From Pseudomonadota bacterium (GTDB lineage Bacteria > Pseudomonadota > Alphaproteobacteria > Rhizobiales > Beijerinckiaceae), in assembly GCA_023450615.1 (NCBI GenBank), contig JAEXGT010000078.1, positions 27,526 through 91,525 on the forward strand: a stretch of DNA of 64,000 nt, in the 5' to 3' direction. The notes under the pieces are model-generated. The model ran no database searches. It was given only the letters and a program-made list of their open reading frames with translations, and had not been told where the DNA came from. Positions 32,030 through 40,212 of the stretch are shown one piece after another. The position numbers and the translations under genes were made by a program. The first letter of the stretch is position 1. Each line of letters starts with the position of its first letter.

Positions 32030-34426
32030 ATGGCCGACGCACGGCACCTGAGCATTCTGCAGGAACTCGAGCGCAAGGTGCTCTGGCTTGCGACCTGGAC
32101 CATCCACAACGCCAATCACCTGCGTCCCAACGGGGACGGGCTGAAGATCGGCGGGCATCAGGCATCTTCCGCCTCCCTCTCCACGATTCTCACGGCGCTT
32201 TATTTCTCGGCCCTGCGGCCTGAGGACCGGGTGGCGGTCAAACCCCATGCGAGCCCGATTTTCCACGCGATCCAGTACCTCTTCGGCAACCAGACCCGCG
32301 AGAAGCTGGAAAACTTCCGCGGCTACAAGGGCGCGCAATCCTATCCCTCCCGCACCAAGGACGTGGACGACGTGGATTTCTCCACGGGCTCGGTGGGCCT
32401 CGGCGTCGCGCAGACGCTCTTTTCGAGCCTTGTGCAGGATTACGTGAAGGCCCATGGCTGGGCGAAGGATCTGCCGGAAGGGCGCATGATCTCGCTCGTG
32501 GGCGACGCGGAGATGGACGAGGGCAACATCTTCGAGGCGCTGCTTGAGGGCTGGAAGCACGGCGTGCGCAACACGTGGTGGATCGTCGATTACAACCGCC
32601 AGAGCCTCGACGCGGTGATCCGCGAGGGATTGTGGGAGCGCTTCGAGGCGCTGTTCCGCAATTTCGGCTGGGAGGTTGTGATCCTGAAATACGGATCGCT
32701 CATGCAGGAGGCTTTCGCGGAGCCCGGCGGCGAGAAGCTCAAAGGCTGGATCGACACCTGCCCGAACCAGCTCTATTCCGCGCTCACCTTCCAGGGCGGC
32801 GCTGCGTGGCGCAAGCGCCTGCTCGACGATCTCGGCGATCAGGGCCCTGTCACGCGCCTCATCGAGAAGCGCACCGATGAAGAACTGGCGCGGCTCATGT
32901 CGAATCTCGGCGGCCATGACTTGCCGAGCCTGCTCGACGCCTTCGAGAAGGCGCGCCAGCAAGACCGTCCTGTTTGCTTCATCGCCTACACGATCAAGGG
33001 TTTCGGCCTGCCGCTCGCGGGCCACAAGGACAACCATTCCGGCCTGTTGACGCCGACGCAGATGGAGGCGTGGCGCGCGACGCAAGGCGTGCGCCCAGGG
33101 CATGAATGGGACAAGTTCGAAGGCGTGACAATCGCGCAGGGCGAACTTGAGGATTTCCTGCAAAAAGTGCCCTTCGTGCAGAAGGGACGGCGGCGCTATT
33201 CCGCGCCGACGGTGCCGGTGCCGGAGAAGCTTTCGTTCCCGGCCAATCCGTCCATGTCCACGCAGCAGGGTTTTGGGTTCATCCTCAACGAACTCGCGCG
33301 CTCCGATCAGCAGCTTGCGGATCGCATCGTGACGACCGCACCTGACGTGACGGTCTCGACCAATCTCGGAGCATGGGTGAACCGGCGCGGATTGTTCGCC
33401 CGCAACAGCATGGTCGATCTTTTCAAGAAAGAACGGATTCCCTCGACCTATAATTGGGAGTTTTCTCCGAAGGGCCAGCATCTCGAACTCGGCATCGCGG
33501 AGATGAACCTCTTCATCGTGCTCTCCGCGCTCGGTCTCTCGCATTCGATCTTCGGCGAGCGGTTGCTTCCCATCGGCACGCTCTACGACCCGTTCATCTA
33601 TCGCGGCGCGGATGCGCTCAATTACGCCTGCTATCAGGATGCGCGCTTCATGATCGTCGCGACGCCCTCAGGCGTGACGCTCGCGCCCGAAGGCGGCGCG
33701 CATCAATCCATCGGCACGCCGCTGGTCGGCATGGCGCAGGATGGGTTGGCGTCGTTCGAGCCCGCTTTCGTTGACGAGCTTGCAATCATCATGCGCTGGG
33801 CCTTCGATTACATGCAGCGCAACGGCGAGGGCGAGCCCAACGAGCACACATGGCTGCGCGACGAGACCGGCGGTTCGGTCTACCTGCGCCTCTCGACCCG
33901 CAGCCTGGAGCAGCCGCAGCGCGAGATGAATCCGGAGCTGGCCGACGAGATCATGGCGGGCGCTTATTGGCTGCGGAAGCCCGGGCCCAATGCGCAGGTC
34001 GTCGTCGCCTATACGGGCGCGGTCGCGCCGGAGGCCATCGAAGCCGTGGGCCTCATGGCGGAGGACCGGCGCGATATCGGCCTGCTCGCGATCACCTCGG
34101 CGGACCGCCTCAATGCGGGCTGGACGGCGGCGCAGCGCGCCCGCGAGCGCGGCCTCGTCCATGCCAGGAGCCATGTGGAGCGCCTGCTCGCCGACGTGCC
34201 GCCTCATTGCGGGTTGGTGACGGTGATCGACGGCCATCCGGCCACGCTTGCCTGGATGGGCTCGGTCATGGGCCACCGCACCCGCTCACTGGGCGTGGAG
34301 CATTTCGGCCAGACCGGCACGATCAAGGACCTCTATCGCCATTTCGGCATCGACGCGCAGGGCATCATCGCCGCCGCCGAGATGATCGCGCCGGGCCGTC
34401 CGATCCGGCATTTGCGAGCGGTGTGA
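32030..34426 (+). CDS. Transketolase-like protein related to homodimeric pyruvate dehydrogenase E1
   Basis: 798 residues from the ATG at 32030 (GGGAGAAAACGC upstream). ThDP domains: HQASSASLSTILTALYF, the cofactor motif GDAEMDEGNIFEALLEGW ending in DYNRQSLD, and the pyrimidine domain with HLELGIAEMN and FGERLLPIGTLYDPF. The order (E1-alpha-like, E1-beta-like, C-terminal domain) is that of AceE. GDA rather than GDG and the shorter length set it apart from genuine AceE of about 890 residues, so substrate is uncertain. No E2/E3 genes are adjacent. Confidence 0.85.
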   Translation: MADARHLSILQELERKVLWLATWTIHNANHLRPNGDGLKIGGHQASSASLSTILTALYFSALRPEDRVAVKPHASPIFHAIQYLFGNQTREKLENFRGYKGAQSYPSRTKDVDDVDFSTGSVGLGVAQTLFSSLVQDYVKAHGWAKDLPEGRMISLVGDAEMDEGNIFEALLEGWKHGVRNTWWIVDYNRQSLDAVIREGLWERFEALFRNFGWEVVILKYGSLMQEAFAEPGGEKLKGWIDTCPNQLYSALTFQGGAAWRKRLLDDLGDQGPVTRLIEKRTDEELARLMSNLGGHDLPSLLDAFEKARQQDRPVCFIAYTIKGFGLPLAGHKDNHSGLLTPTQMEAWRATQGVRPGHEWDKFEGVTIAQGELEDFLQKVPFVQKGRRRYSAPTVPVPEKLSFPANPSMSTQQGFGFILNELARSDQQLADRIVTTAPDVTVSTNLGAWVNRRGLFARNSMVDLFKKERIPSTYNWEFSPKGQHLELGIAEMNLFIVLSALGLSHSIFGERLLPIGTLYDPFIYRGADALNYACYQDARFMIVATPSGVTLAPEGGAHQSIGTPLVGMAQDGLASFEPAFVDELAIIMRWAFDYMQRNGEGEPNEHTWLRDETGGSVYLRLSTRSLEQPQREMNPELADEIMAGAYWLRKPGPNAQVVVAYTGAVAPEAIEAVGLMAEDRRDIGLLAITSADRLNAGWTAAQRARERGLVHARSHVERLLADVPPHCGLVTVIDGHPATLAWMGSVMGHRTRSLGVEHFGQTGTIKDLYRHFGIDAQGIIAAAEMIAPGRPIRHLRAV

Positions 34427-34533
34427 CCCCGGGGGAGATGATTGCCGGTTGAGGCGATTCTCCTCTGGACAACCTTCTGGTGCATCTCTATGAAACGAAA
34501 CAAAGTTTCGCAGAGAAAGCCAGGGGGCAAATC

Positions 34534-35130
34534 ATGGCAGTTCGGACATCGGGGACGTTGATGTATTCCTACGGCGGAGAACCTCTCCGTACGGAAGCGA
34601 AGAAGTACATCAGCAATGGAGCCAGCGATAAGGTCGTTGCCGGGGACGGGCCGAACGAGCTCTACGGCAACGGCGGCAACGACAAGCTCTACGGCAAGGG
34701 CGGCGACGATATCCTGATCGGCGGCGCGGGGCGCGACACGCTCTATGGCGGCAAGGGGGCGGATTACTTCGTGTTCGACCGCACGCCCGGCGGCAAGAAC
34801 GTCGACCGCGTGATGGATTTCTCCCGTAAGCAGGGCGACAAGGTCGTCCTCGCCTACAAATATTACAAAGCCGTCAACCTGAAATTCAAATACGACGCGT
34901 TCGGCGACATAACGGAAGACTACCGGCTCGACGTTCCTGTGGGGCGGCTTTCCGCCGCCGAGTTTCGGCTTGGCCCGACGGCGCTGCTCGAAACCGACCG
35001 CATGATCTACAACAAGGCCAAGGGCGCGCTCTATTACGATGCGGACGGCATCGGCGCCCTCGCGCCCGTGAAGATCGCGGACTTCAAGGCCGGTACAACC
35101 CTATCCGCATCGGATTTCCTGTTCTACTGA
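34534..35130 (+). CDS. Small RTX (hemolysin-type calcium-binding) protein
   Basis: 198 residues. Nonapeptide RTX repeats at about 40-75 (GNGGNDKLYGKGGDDILIGG, then GAGRDTLYGGKGADYF) bind calcium in a beta roll. The C-terminal 45 residues (DRMIYNKAKGALYYDADG, ending SASDFLFY) match the C-terminal module of the GH16-RTX protein at 46571 and probably form the type I secretion signal. No catalytic domain. The ATG at 34534 follows a purine-rich GGGGG. Confidence 0.88.
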   Translation: MAVRTSGTLMYSYGGEPLRTEAKKYISNGASDKVVAGDGPNELYGNGGNDKLYGKGGDDILIGGAGRDTLYGGKGADYFVFDRTPGGKNVDRVMDFSRKQGDKVVLAYKYYKAVNLKFKYDAFGDITEDYRLDVPVGRLSAAEFRLGPTALLETDRMIYNKAKGALYYDADGIGALAPVKIADFKAGTTLSASDFLFY

Positions 35131-35203
35131 CCAGCCGGCTCCGGCCGCAGGGCCGATGGTTGCATCTTGCCGGATCGGGAAAGACCTGATCCGGCAAGGC
35201 CTC

Positions 35204-35830
35204 TCAAGCCTGCCCTGCCTTCAACGCCACGGTCGCGACGCCCGCGCCGATCAGCAGGCTTCCGCCTGCCTTGTTGATGAGGCCGATGGTGCGCGGGTTG
35301 CGCACGGCCTCTCTCGCCCGCGAGGCGATGAGGGCGTAGGTGAGAACATTCGCGAAAGCCAGGACCAGGAAGGTCGCCGCGCAGATGCTCACCTGGGGCA
35401 GGAAGGGGAGCTTCGGGTCGATGAATTGTGGCAGGAAGGCTACGAAGAACACCAGCCCCTTCGGGTTGAGGGCCGTCACGAGCCACGCATGGCCCAGCAT
35501 CTTCAGGGCGGATGCGGCGTCCTTGCGGGGCGCGACGTCGAGAGAGCCGCCGGAGCGCCAGAGCTTGATGCCGAGCCAGACGATATAGGCGGCGCCGGCC
35601 CATTTGAGCATCGTGAAGATCGTCGCTGAGGCGGCGAGCAGGGCGCCGAGGCCCACCAGGGACAAGGCCATTGCGGTGAAATCGCCGAGAGCCACGCCGA
35701 TGGCCATGGGAAGGGCCGTGCGCCAGCCTTGCCCGAGCGCGTAGGATACGACCAGCAGGATGGTCGGCCCCGGAATGATGAGCAGCACGGCGGCAGCGGC
35801 GGTAAAGGCGAGCCAAGTTTCGAACGGCAT
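35204..35830 (-). CDS. LysE/RhtB-family exporter
   Basis: 208 residues, six hydrophobic segments. IIPGPTILLVVSYALGQGW is the first-loop motif and LVTALNPKGLVFFVAFLPQF the conserved NPKG segment. It ends LINKAGGSLLIGAG. The frame stays open upstream through the antisense of the ABC transporter gene, but homology begins at this ATG. Substrate unknown. Confidence 0.92.
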   Translation of the reverse strand: MPFETWLAFTAAAAVLLIIPGPTILLVVSYALGQGWRTALPMAIGVALGDFTAMALSLVGLGALLAASATIFTMLKWAGAAYIVWLGIKLWRSGGSLDVAPRKDAASALKMLGHAWLVTALNPKGLVFFVAFLPQFIDPKLPFLPQVSICAATFLVLAFANVLTYALIASRAREAVRNPRTIGLINKAGGSLLIGAGVATVALKAGQA

Positions 35831-36013
35831 GGTTGTCTTCCTCTCAGGCCGCGACATCAGCCATAGAAACCGAACCCTGTCGAGGGAGGGGCGAAGCCTG
35901 CGCCCAAGGCGGCACGGCGAGGTTGCGTCCGCCGCAGCCGGGTGGAAAAGTTTGCCGGTGGCGGGCCTTGCGTGGTAACTCGCGGCCATCGCGACAAGAG
36001 TTTCAAGCAAGTC

Positions 36014-37807
36014 ATGGCCCGCAAAAGCCTTTTCACAGGCGACACCCTGCCCCTGATCAAGCGCCTCTGGCGCGACTGGATGCGTCCTCATGCCAGGACG
36101 CTGATGGGCGTGCTCGTGCTCGTGGCCCTGGTGGCGGGGGCCACGGGGCTTTATCCTGTGCTGATCAAGGCGGCGTTCGACGCCTTCGACACGAAGGACG
36201 TGACGGCGATCTATCTCGCGCCGCTCTTCGTGATCGCGGTGACGTCCGTGAAGGGCTTTTCGCTGCTGGCGCTGACGGTTCTGACCAACAAGGTCGTGAC
36301 CCGCATCGAAGCCGACATGCAGACCAAGCTCTACGGCCACCTGATCGAGGCGGATCTCGCCCAGATCGGACGCGAGAGCCCGGCGGCGCTCACCCAACGC
36401 TTCACCACCGATTTCACCTTCATCAAGGAGGCGCTGACCCGCCTCTCCACCGTGTTCCTGCGCGAGATCACCACCGTGATCGCCCTGGTGGCGGCGATGA
36501 TCTGGATCGATCCGATGATGGCGCTGGTGGCGGGTATCACGGTGCCATTCTTCGCCTATCCCGTGGAGAAGATCGGCCGCAAGCTGCGCCGCGTCGCCTC
36601 CTCCATGCAGGAGCAGACGGGGCAGATGGCGGGCCTCATCACGGAAAGCCTCGCCGGTACGCGCATCGCCAAGACCTACCGGATGGAAGGCTATCTCAAG
36701 GCCAAGGCAGCGGCCACTTTCGACGAGATCAGGCGTCTGCGCATGAAGGGCGCGAATGCGCGCGGGCGTCTCGATCCGCTGCTCGAAGTGGGCGGCGGCA
36801 TCGCGGTCGCCGCCGTGCTGGTGCTGATCGGCCAGCGCATTCTTTCGCAGAACAGCACCGTGGGCGATTTCACCGGCTTCGTCAGCGCGCTTCTGCTCGC
36901 GGCCCAGCCTATCCGCGCGCTCGGCAATCTCCACGCCATCGTGCAGGAGGCGGCGGCCGCCTTGCAGCGCACCTTCGCGATCATGGACGAAAAACCGCGC
37001 ATCCAGGACAAGCCGGATGCCAAGCCGCTCGTCCTGAACGGCGGCGAGGTGCGTTTTGCCGATCTCACCTTCTCCTATAACGGCGAAGGCGCTGCGGTGA
37101 ACCACATCGATCTCGTGGCGGAAGCAGGCCGCACGACGGCGCTCGTCGGACGCTCCGGTTCCGGCAAGTCGACGCTGCTCTCCCTGGTGCCGCGTCTCTA
37201 TGACGTGACCGGCGGCGCGATCCTCATCGACGGGCAGGACATCCGCGACGTGACGCTGGCAAGCCTGCGCCAGGCCATCGCCGTGGTGAGCCAGGACGTG
37301 GTGCTCTTCGACGACACGATCCGCGCCAACATCGCCTTCGGATGTCCGGGTGCGTCCGATGACGAGATCATGGAGGCGGCAAAAGCCGCCGCCGCGCATG
37401 ACTTCATCATGAAGCAGCCGGAAGGCTACGACACGATTGTCGGCCCCGCTGGCGGGCGTCTCTCGGGCGGCGAGCGCCAGCGCGTGTCGCTGGCCCGCGC
37501 CTTCCTGAAAAACGCGCCGATCCTGTTGCTGGACGAAGCGACAAGCGCCCTCGATTCGGAATCCGAGCGTCTCGTGCAGGATGCCATCCGCAAGCTCATG
37601 AAGGGCCGCACGACCCTGGTGATCGCGCACCGCCTTTCAACCGTGCGCGATGCGGACAAGATCGTGGTGATGGAGGCGGGCCGCATCATCGAGATGGGAT
37701 CGCACGATGCGCTGATCGCGAAGGCGGGAGCCTATGCGCGGCTGCACCGGCTGCAATTGTCGGATGACTCGGAGCCAGCTTTCAATGCTGCTTTGAATAC
37801 CCCATAG
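36014..37807 (+). CDS. MsbA-type ABC exporter (fused permease and ATPase)
   Basis: 597 residues: six transmembrane helices in about 30-310, then an ATPase domain with Walker A GRSGSGKST at 379-387, signature LSGGERQRVSLARA, and Walker B ILLLDEATSALD with an AHRLSTV switch histidine. The arrangement is that of MsbA-like lipid or drug flippases working as homodimers. The start at 36014 (MARKSLF) was chosen because the preceding residues are not conserved. A family A repeat follows the stop directly. Confidence 0.93.
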   Translation: MARKSLFTGDTLPLIKRLWRDWMRPHARTLMGVLVLVALVAGATGLYPVLIKAAFDAFDTKDVTAIYLAPLFVIAVTSVKGFSLLALTVLTNKVVTRIEADMQTKLYGHLIEADLAQIGRESPAALTQRFTTDFTFIKEALTRLSTVFLREITTVIALVAAMIWIDPMMALVAGITVPFFAYPVEKIGRKLRRVASSMQEQTGQMAGLITESLAGTRIAKTYRMEGYLKAKAAATFDEIRRLRMKGANARGRLDPLLEVGGGIAVAAVLVLIGQRILSQNSTVGDFTGFVSALLLAAQPIRALGNLHAIVQEAAAALQRTFAIMDEKPRIQDKPDAKPLVLNGGEVRFADLTFSYNGEGAAVNHIDLVAEAGRTTALVGRSGSGKSTLLSLVPRLYDVTGGAILIDGQDIRDVTLASLRQAIAVVSQDVVLFDDTIRANIAFGCPGASDDEIMEAAKAAAAHDFIMKQPEGYDTIVGPAGGRLSGGERQRVSLARAFLKNAPILLLDEATSALDSESERLVQDAIRKLMKGRTTLVIAHRLSTVRDADKIVVMEAGRIIEMGSHDALIAKAGAYARLHRLQLSDDSEPAFNAALNTP

Positions 37808-37910
37808 CCTCACCCTGAGGAGCGTAGCGTCTCGAAGGGCGAGGCGTCTCCAGTGCGCGCTGGAGCCTCCTTCGAGACGGTCGCTTGCGCGACCTCCTCA
37901 GGATGAGGGT
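37807..37910. repeat. Dispersed palindromic repeat, family A, copy 4
   Basis: Starts GCCTCACCCTGAGGAGCG, contains GCGTCTCGAAGG with the mate CCTTCGAGACGG, and ends CCTCCTCAGGATGAGG. It sits between the ABC exporter and the convergent GIY-YIG pseudogene and could serve as a bidirectional terminator. Confidence 0.8.
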
Positions 37911-37916
37911 GGAGGT

Positions 37917-38222
37917 TTATGATTCTTCCGAAGATTTGTGTCTCTTGGACAATCTCTGAAGCGCACCGAAGTCTCCACTGATCAGCGCCTCTTTCTTCGC
38001 TCTCGACCAGCCTTTGATTTGCCGCTCATAGGCAATTGCATCTGTGATGTTTTCAAAGTGAGCTGAGTAGACAAGCTCTACAGGGCGGCGCGTGGCCGTG
38101 TAGCCGCCAAAGAGGCCTTGGTTGTGCTGGCTGATCCGTGTTTCCAGATCGCCGGATCGGCTTGTCCCCGTGTAGTAACTGCTATCAGCGCACCGAAGAA
38201 TGTAGAACTAGCAGCCTGTCAT
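37917..38222 (-). pseudogene. GIY-YIG nuclease-family gene with early stop codon
   Basis: Reading from ATG 38222 gives M-T-G-C, a TAG at 38208-38210, then an uninterrupted frame of about 96 codons to TAA 37917. It contains FYILRCADSSYYTGTSRS, HNQGLFGGYTATRRPVELVY and AIAYERQIKGWSRAKKEALI, the full single-domain GIY-YIG pattern of UPF0213-type proteins. The TAG replaces the residue before FYILRC (Tyr in many homologues). No alternative start lies between the stop and the domain. It is either a nonsense pseudogene or needs a non-standard start. Confidence 0.82.
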
Positions 38223-38241
38223 CGCTTAGCAGTCGAGCTGA

Positions 38242-38964
38242 TTACTCCCGGTGCATGATCCGGTCGACGAGGAGGTTCGACCAGAAGCCGGGGCGGAATT
38301 CCTGTTCCAGCCTCTTGGCGTCGTAGGTGGTCTCGAGCCAGGTCAGGAAGGGCATGCCCTTGGCCTCTCCCTCGCGGCGGTACATGTCGAAGAAGGCGTC
38401 GAGGATGCCGGTCTTCGAAAAGCGGAAATGGCCGTAGCGCATGTGGAGCTGCTTCTGGGCCTCGTCCACGCTCTCGCCCTCGTGGACGATGAGGTAAAGG
38501 GCCGCCATGAAGCCCGCCCGGTCCGCGCCCGACTTGCAGTGCATCACGGCCGGATATTCCACGCCCTCGAAGAACTCCTTGGCCTTCAGCAGGGTCTTGC
38601 GGTCCGGCGCGCCGCGGGAGCGCACTACGAACTCGGTCAGGTGGATGCCGAGGCGCTCGCAGGTCTCCTTCTGGAGCTGCCAGGAGCCGTGCTCGCGCCC
38701 GCCGCGCAGGTTGATGATGGTGCGCACGCCCTGTCTGGCGAGAGCTTCGATCTGGTGCGGGGCAGGCTGGGCCGTGCGCCAGAGCCGGTCCGAGACCTGG
38801 TGCTTGTTCAGATAGATGAGGCGGAAGACTCCGTGATCGACCAGCAGCATGTTGGCCCAGGCGCGCAGGCGGCCGAGCGTTCCCTCGATGGGCTTGTTCC
38901 ATCGGGCGATGCGAGCCATGCGGCGGGCACGGCGGATGGCAGGCTTGCGGAACCTGTTGAGCAC
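38242..38964 (-). CDS. Dual-specificity/tyrosine phosphatase-like protein
   Basis: 240 residues. The cysteine phosphatase signature HCKSGADRAG has nucleophile C143 and R149 (HCx5R). RTIINLRGG and RLWRTAQPAPHQIEALARQG upstream are typical of bacterial DSPs of the Siw14/DUF442 kind, which act on inositol pyrophosphates, phosphoproteins or other phosphates. A basic N-terminus (RFRKPAIRRARRMARIARW) could bind membranes. It is divergent from the acpXL cluster across a 311-bp spacer. Confidence 0.87.
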   Translation of the reverse strand: MLNRFRKPAIRRARRMARIARWNKPIEGTLGRLRAWANMLLVDHGVFRLIYLNKHQVSDRLWRTAQPAPHQIEALARQGVRTIINLRGGREHGSWQLQKETCERLGIHLTEFVVRSRGAPDRKTLLKAKEFFEGVEYPAVMHCKSGADRAGFMAALYLIVHEGESVDEAQKQLHMRYGHFRFSKTGILDAFFDMYRREGEAKGMPFLTWLETTYDAKRLEQEFRPGFWSNLLVDRIMHRE

Positions 38965-39275
38965 GGCAATCCAGTCTGAGAGCGTAATCGGGTAGAAACC
39001 TCAGTCCTCAAGGACTTAAGGCGGGCTCTTATTCACCAAGGCGGCGGATTAATCAATCGGCTGACCCCTTAACCTTTGCCGCAGGTTCTGGTGGGGCACA
39101 TGGCCCCGAAGGACCGGAATTGTAACCAATCGGTTGCCGCTGAGGTCCCCGTCGTGTAAGGGGAGCGTTCCGAAACAACCCTCCTTGGACGAGAAGAGCG
39201 GCTGGGATCTGGGCCTGATACGGCCCGGCAGCAGCGGAATCGTCCAGGGCTCAAGCATTTCAGGAGAGCGGCGTC
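38965..39275. other. Divergent intergenic region upstream of acpXL
   Basis: No gene supported. Contains short inverted repeats (CAGTCCTCAAGGACT near 39001 and GGTGGGGCACATGGCCCC near 39090) and must hold the promoters for the phosphatase and for acpXL. AGGAGAGCGGCGTC before 39276 is the acpXL ribosome-binding site. I could not fix -35/-10 boxes with confidence. Confidence 0.5.
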
Positions 39276-39557
39276 ATGTCGTCCACCTTCGAGACCGTCG
39301 CCGGCATCATTTCCGAGACCGCCGACATCCCGCGCGACCAGATCACCCCCGAGAGCCACGCCATCGAGGACCTGGGCATCGACTCGCTCGCCTTCCTCGA
39401 CATCGCGTTCGCCATCGACAAGGCCTTCGGGATCAAGCTGCCCCTCGAGCAGTGGACCCAGGAAGTGAACGAGGGCAAGGCTCCGGCCGAGGAATACTTC
39501 GTTCTGAAGAACCTCGTGGCGCGCATCGACGCGCTCGTGGCCGCCAAGCAGGCCTGA
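39276..39557 (+). CDS. acpXL: Acyl carrier protein AcpXL
   Basis: Carries the very-long-chain fatty acid being built for lipid A. 93 residues; the phosphopantetheine serine is S37 in EDLGIDSLAFLDIAFA. The longer C-terminal part (LEQWTQEVNEGKAPAEEYF) distinguishes AcpXL from the general AcpP. It is the first gene of the lipid A very-long-chain cluster, separated from fabZXL by a palindromic repeat. Confidence 0.96.
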   Translation: MSSTFETVAGIISETADIPRDQITPESHAIEDLGIDSLAFLDIAFAIDKAFGIKLPLEQWTQEVNEGKAPAEEYFVLKNLVARIDALVAAKQA

Positions 39558-39620
39558 AAATAGACACTTCCATCCCGGCAGTTCAGCTACTTGGAGCCGG
39601 GATGATGGGCGCGACACAGC

Positions 39621-39731
39621 CCTCCTTCCCCTTGTGGGGAGGAGTTGGAGGTGGGGGGTGTAAGCGCCACGCTGATCCAGTTCTACGCTGGCACCCCCAC
39701 CCCTAGCCCCTCCCATAAAGAGGAGGGGGAC
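39621..39731. repeat. Dispersed palindromic repeat, family C, copy 2
   Basis: Left arm CCTCCTTCCCCTTGTGGGGAGG...GGTGGGGGGTG, right arm CACCCCCACCCCTAGCCCC...AGAGGAGGGGG. Related to the copy in front of rimM at 6839. It splits acpXL from the rest of its cluster and ends just before the fabZXL start. Confidence 0.75.
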
Positions 39732-39747
39732 AGGTTTCGCAAAAACG

Positions 39748-40212
39748 ATGCGCCTCGAATATTTTGAAATGATCGACCGGGTGGTGTTGCTCGACCGCGA
39801 GACGAAGCGGATCGAGGTGACCTCCACCGTCCCTATGGAAAGCCCTGTCTTCGAGGGCCATTTCCCCGGCCACCCCCTCGTCCCCGGCGTCCTTCTCACC
39901 GAGACCATGGCCCAGGCCTCCGGCTATCTCGTGCTGGGCCTCATGGGCTTCACCCACATGCCGTTCCTCATGGCGGTGGACAAGGCGCGCTTCCGCACCT
40001 TCGTCGGCCCCGGCACGGTGCTCACGATCCAGGCGCAGCTGGAGCACGAGGGCTCGGGCTATGCGGTGACCAAGGCCAAGATCCTGGCAGAGGGCAAGCC
40101 GATCTGCGATGCTGAGCTGCGGTTCAGGATCATGCCCTTCCCGGAAGGCATGGACGGCCAGATGCGCGCACAGGCCAAGCGCATCGGCCTGTTGGAGGCA
40201 GTCAATGCGTGA
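39748..40212 (+). CDS. fabZXL: 3-hydroxyacyl-ACP dehydratase of the AcpXL system
   Basis: 154 residues, hot-dog fold. Catalytic histidine in EGHFPGHPLVPGVLL, then ETMAQASGYL with the helix that usually carries the catalytic Glu. It dehydrates the 3-hydroxyacyl-AcpXL intermediate in each elongation cycle. Position between acpXL and two ketosynthase genes identifies the paralogue. It overlaps the next gene by 8 bp. Confidence 0.92.
   Translation: MRLEYFEMIDRVVLLDRETKRIEVTSTVPMESPVFEGHFPGHPLVPGVLLTETMAQASGYLVLGLMGFTHMPFLMAVDKARFRTFVGPGTVLTIQAQLEHEGSGYAVTKAKILAEGKPICDAELRFRIMPFPEGMDGQMRAQAKRIGLLEAVNA

Noticed and set aside
35204..37630. A minus-strand frame of about 800 codons covering the LysE exporter and the antisense of the ABC exporter
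   Set aside because: Only the last 208 residues have LysE homology. The rest is the GC-driven open frame opposite a gene with clear Walker A, signature and Walker B motifs.
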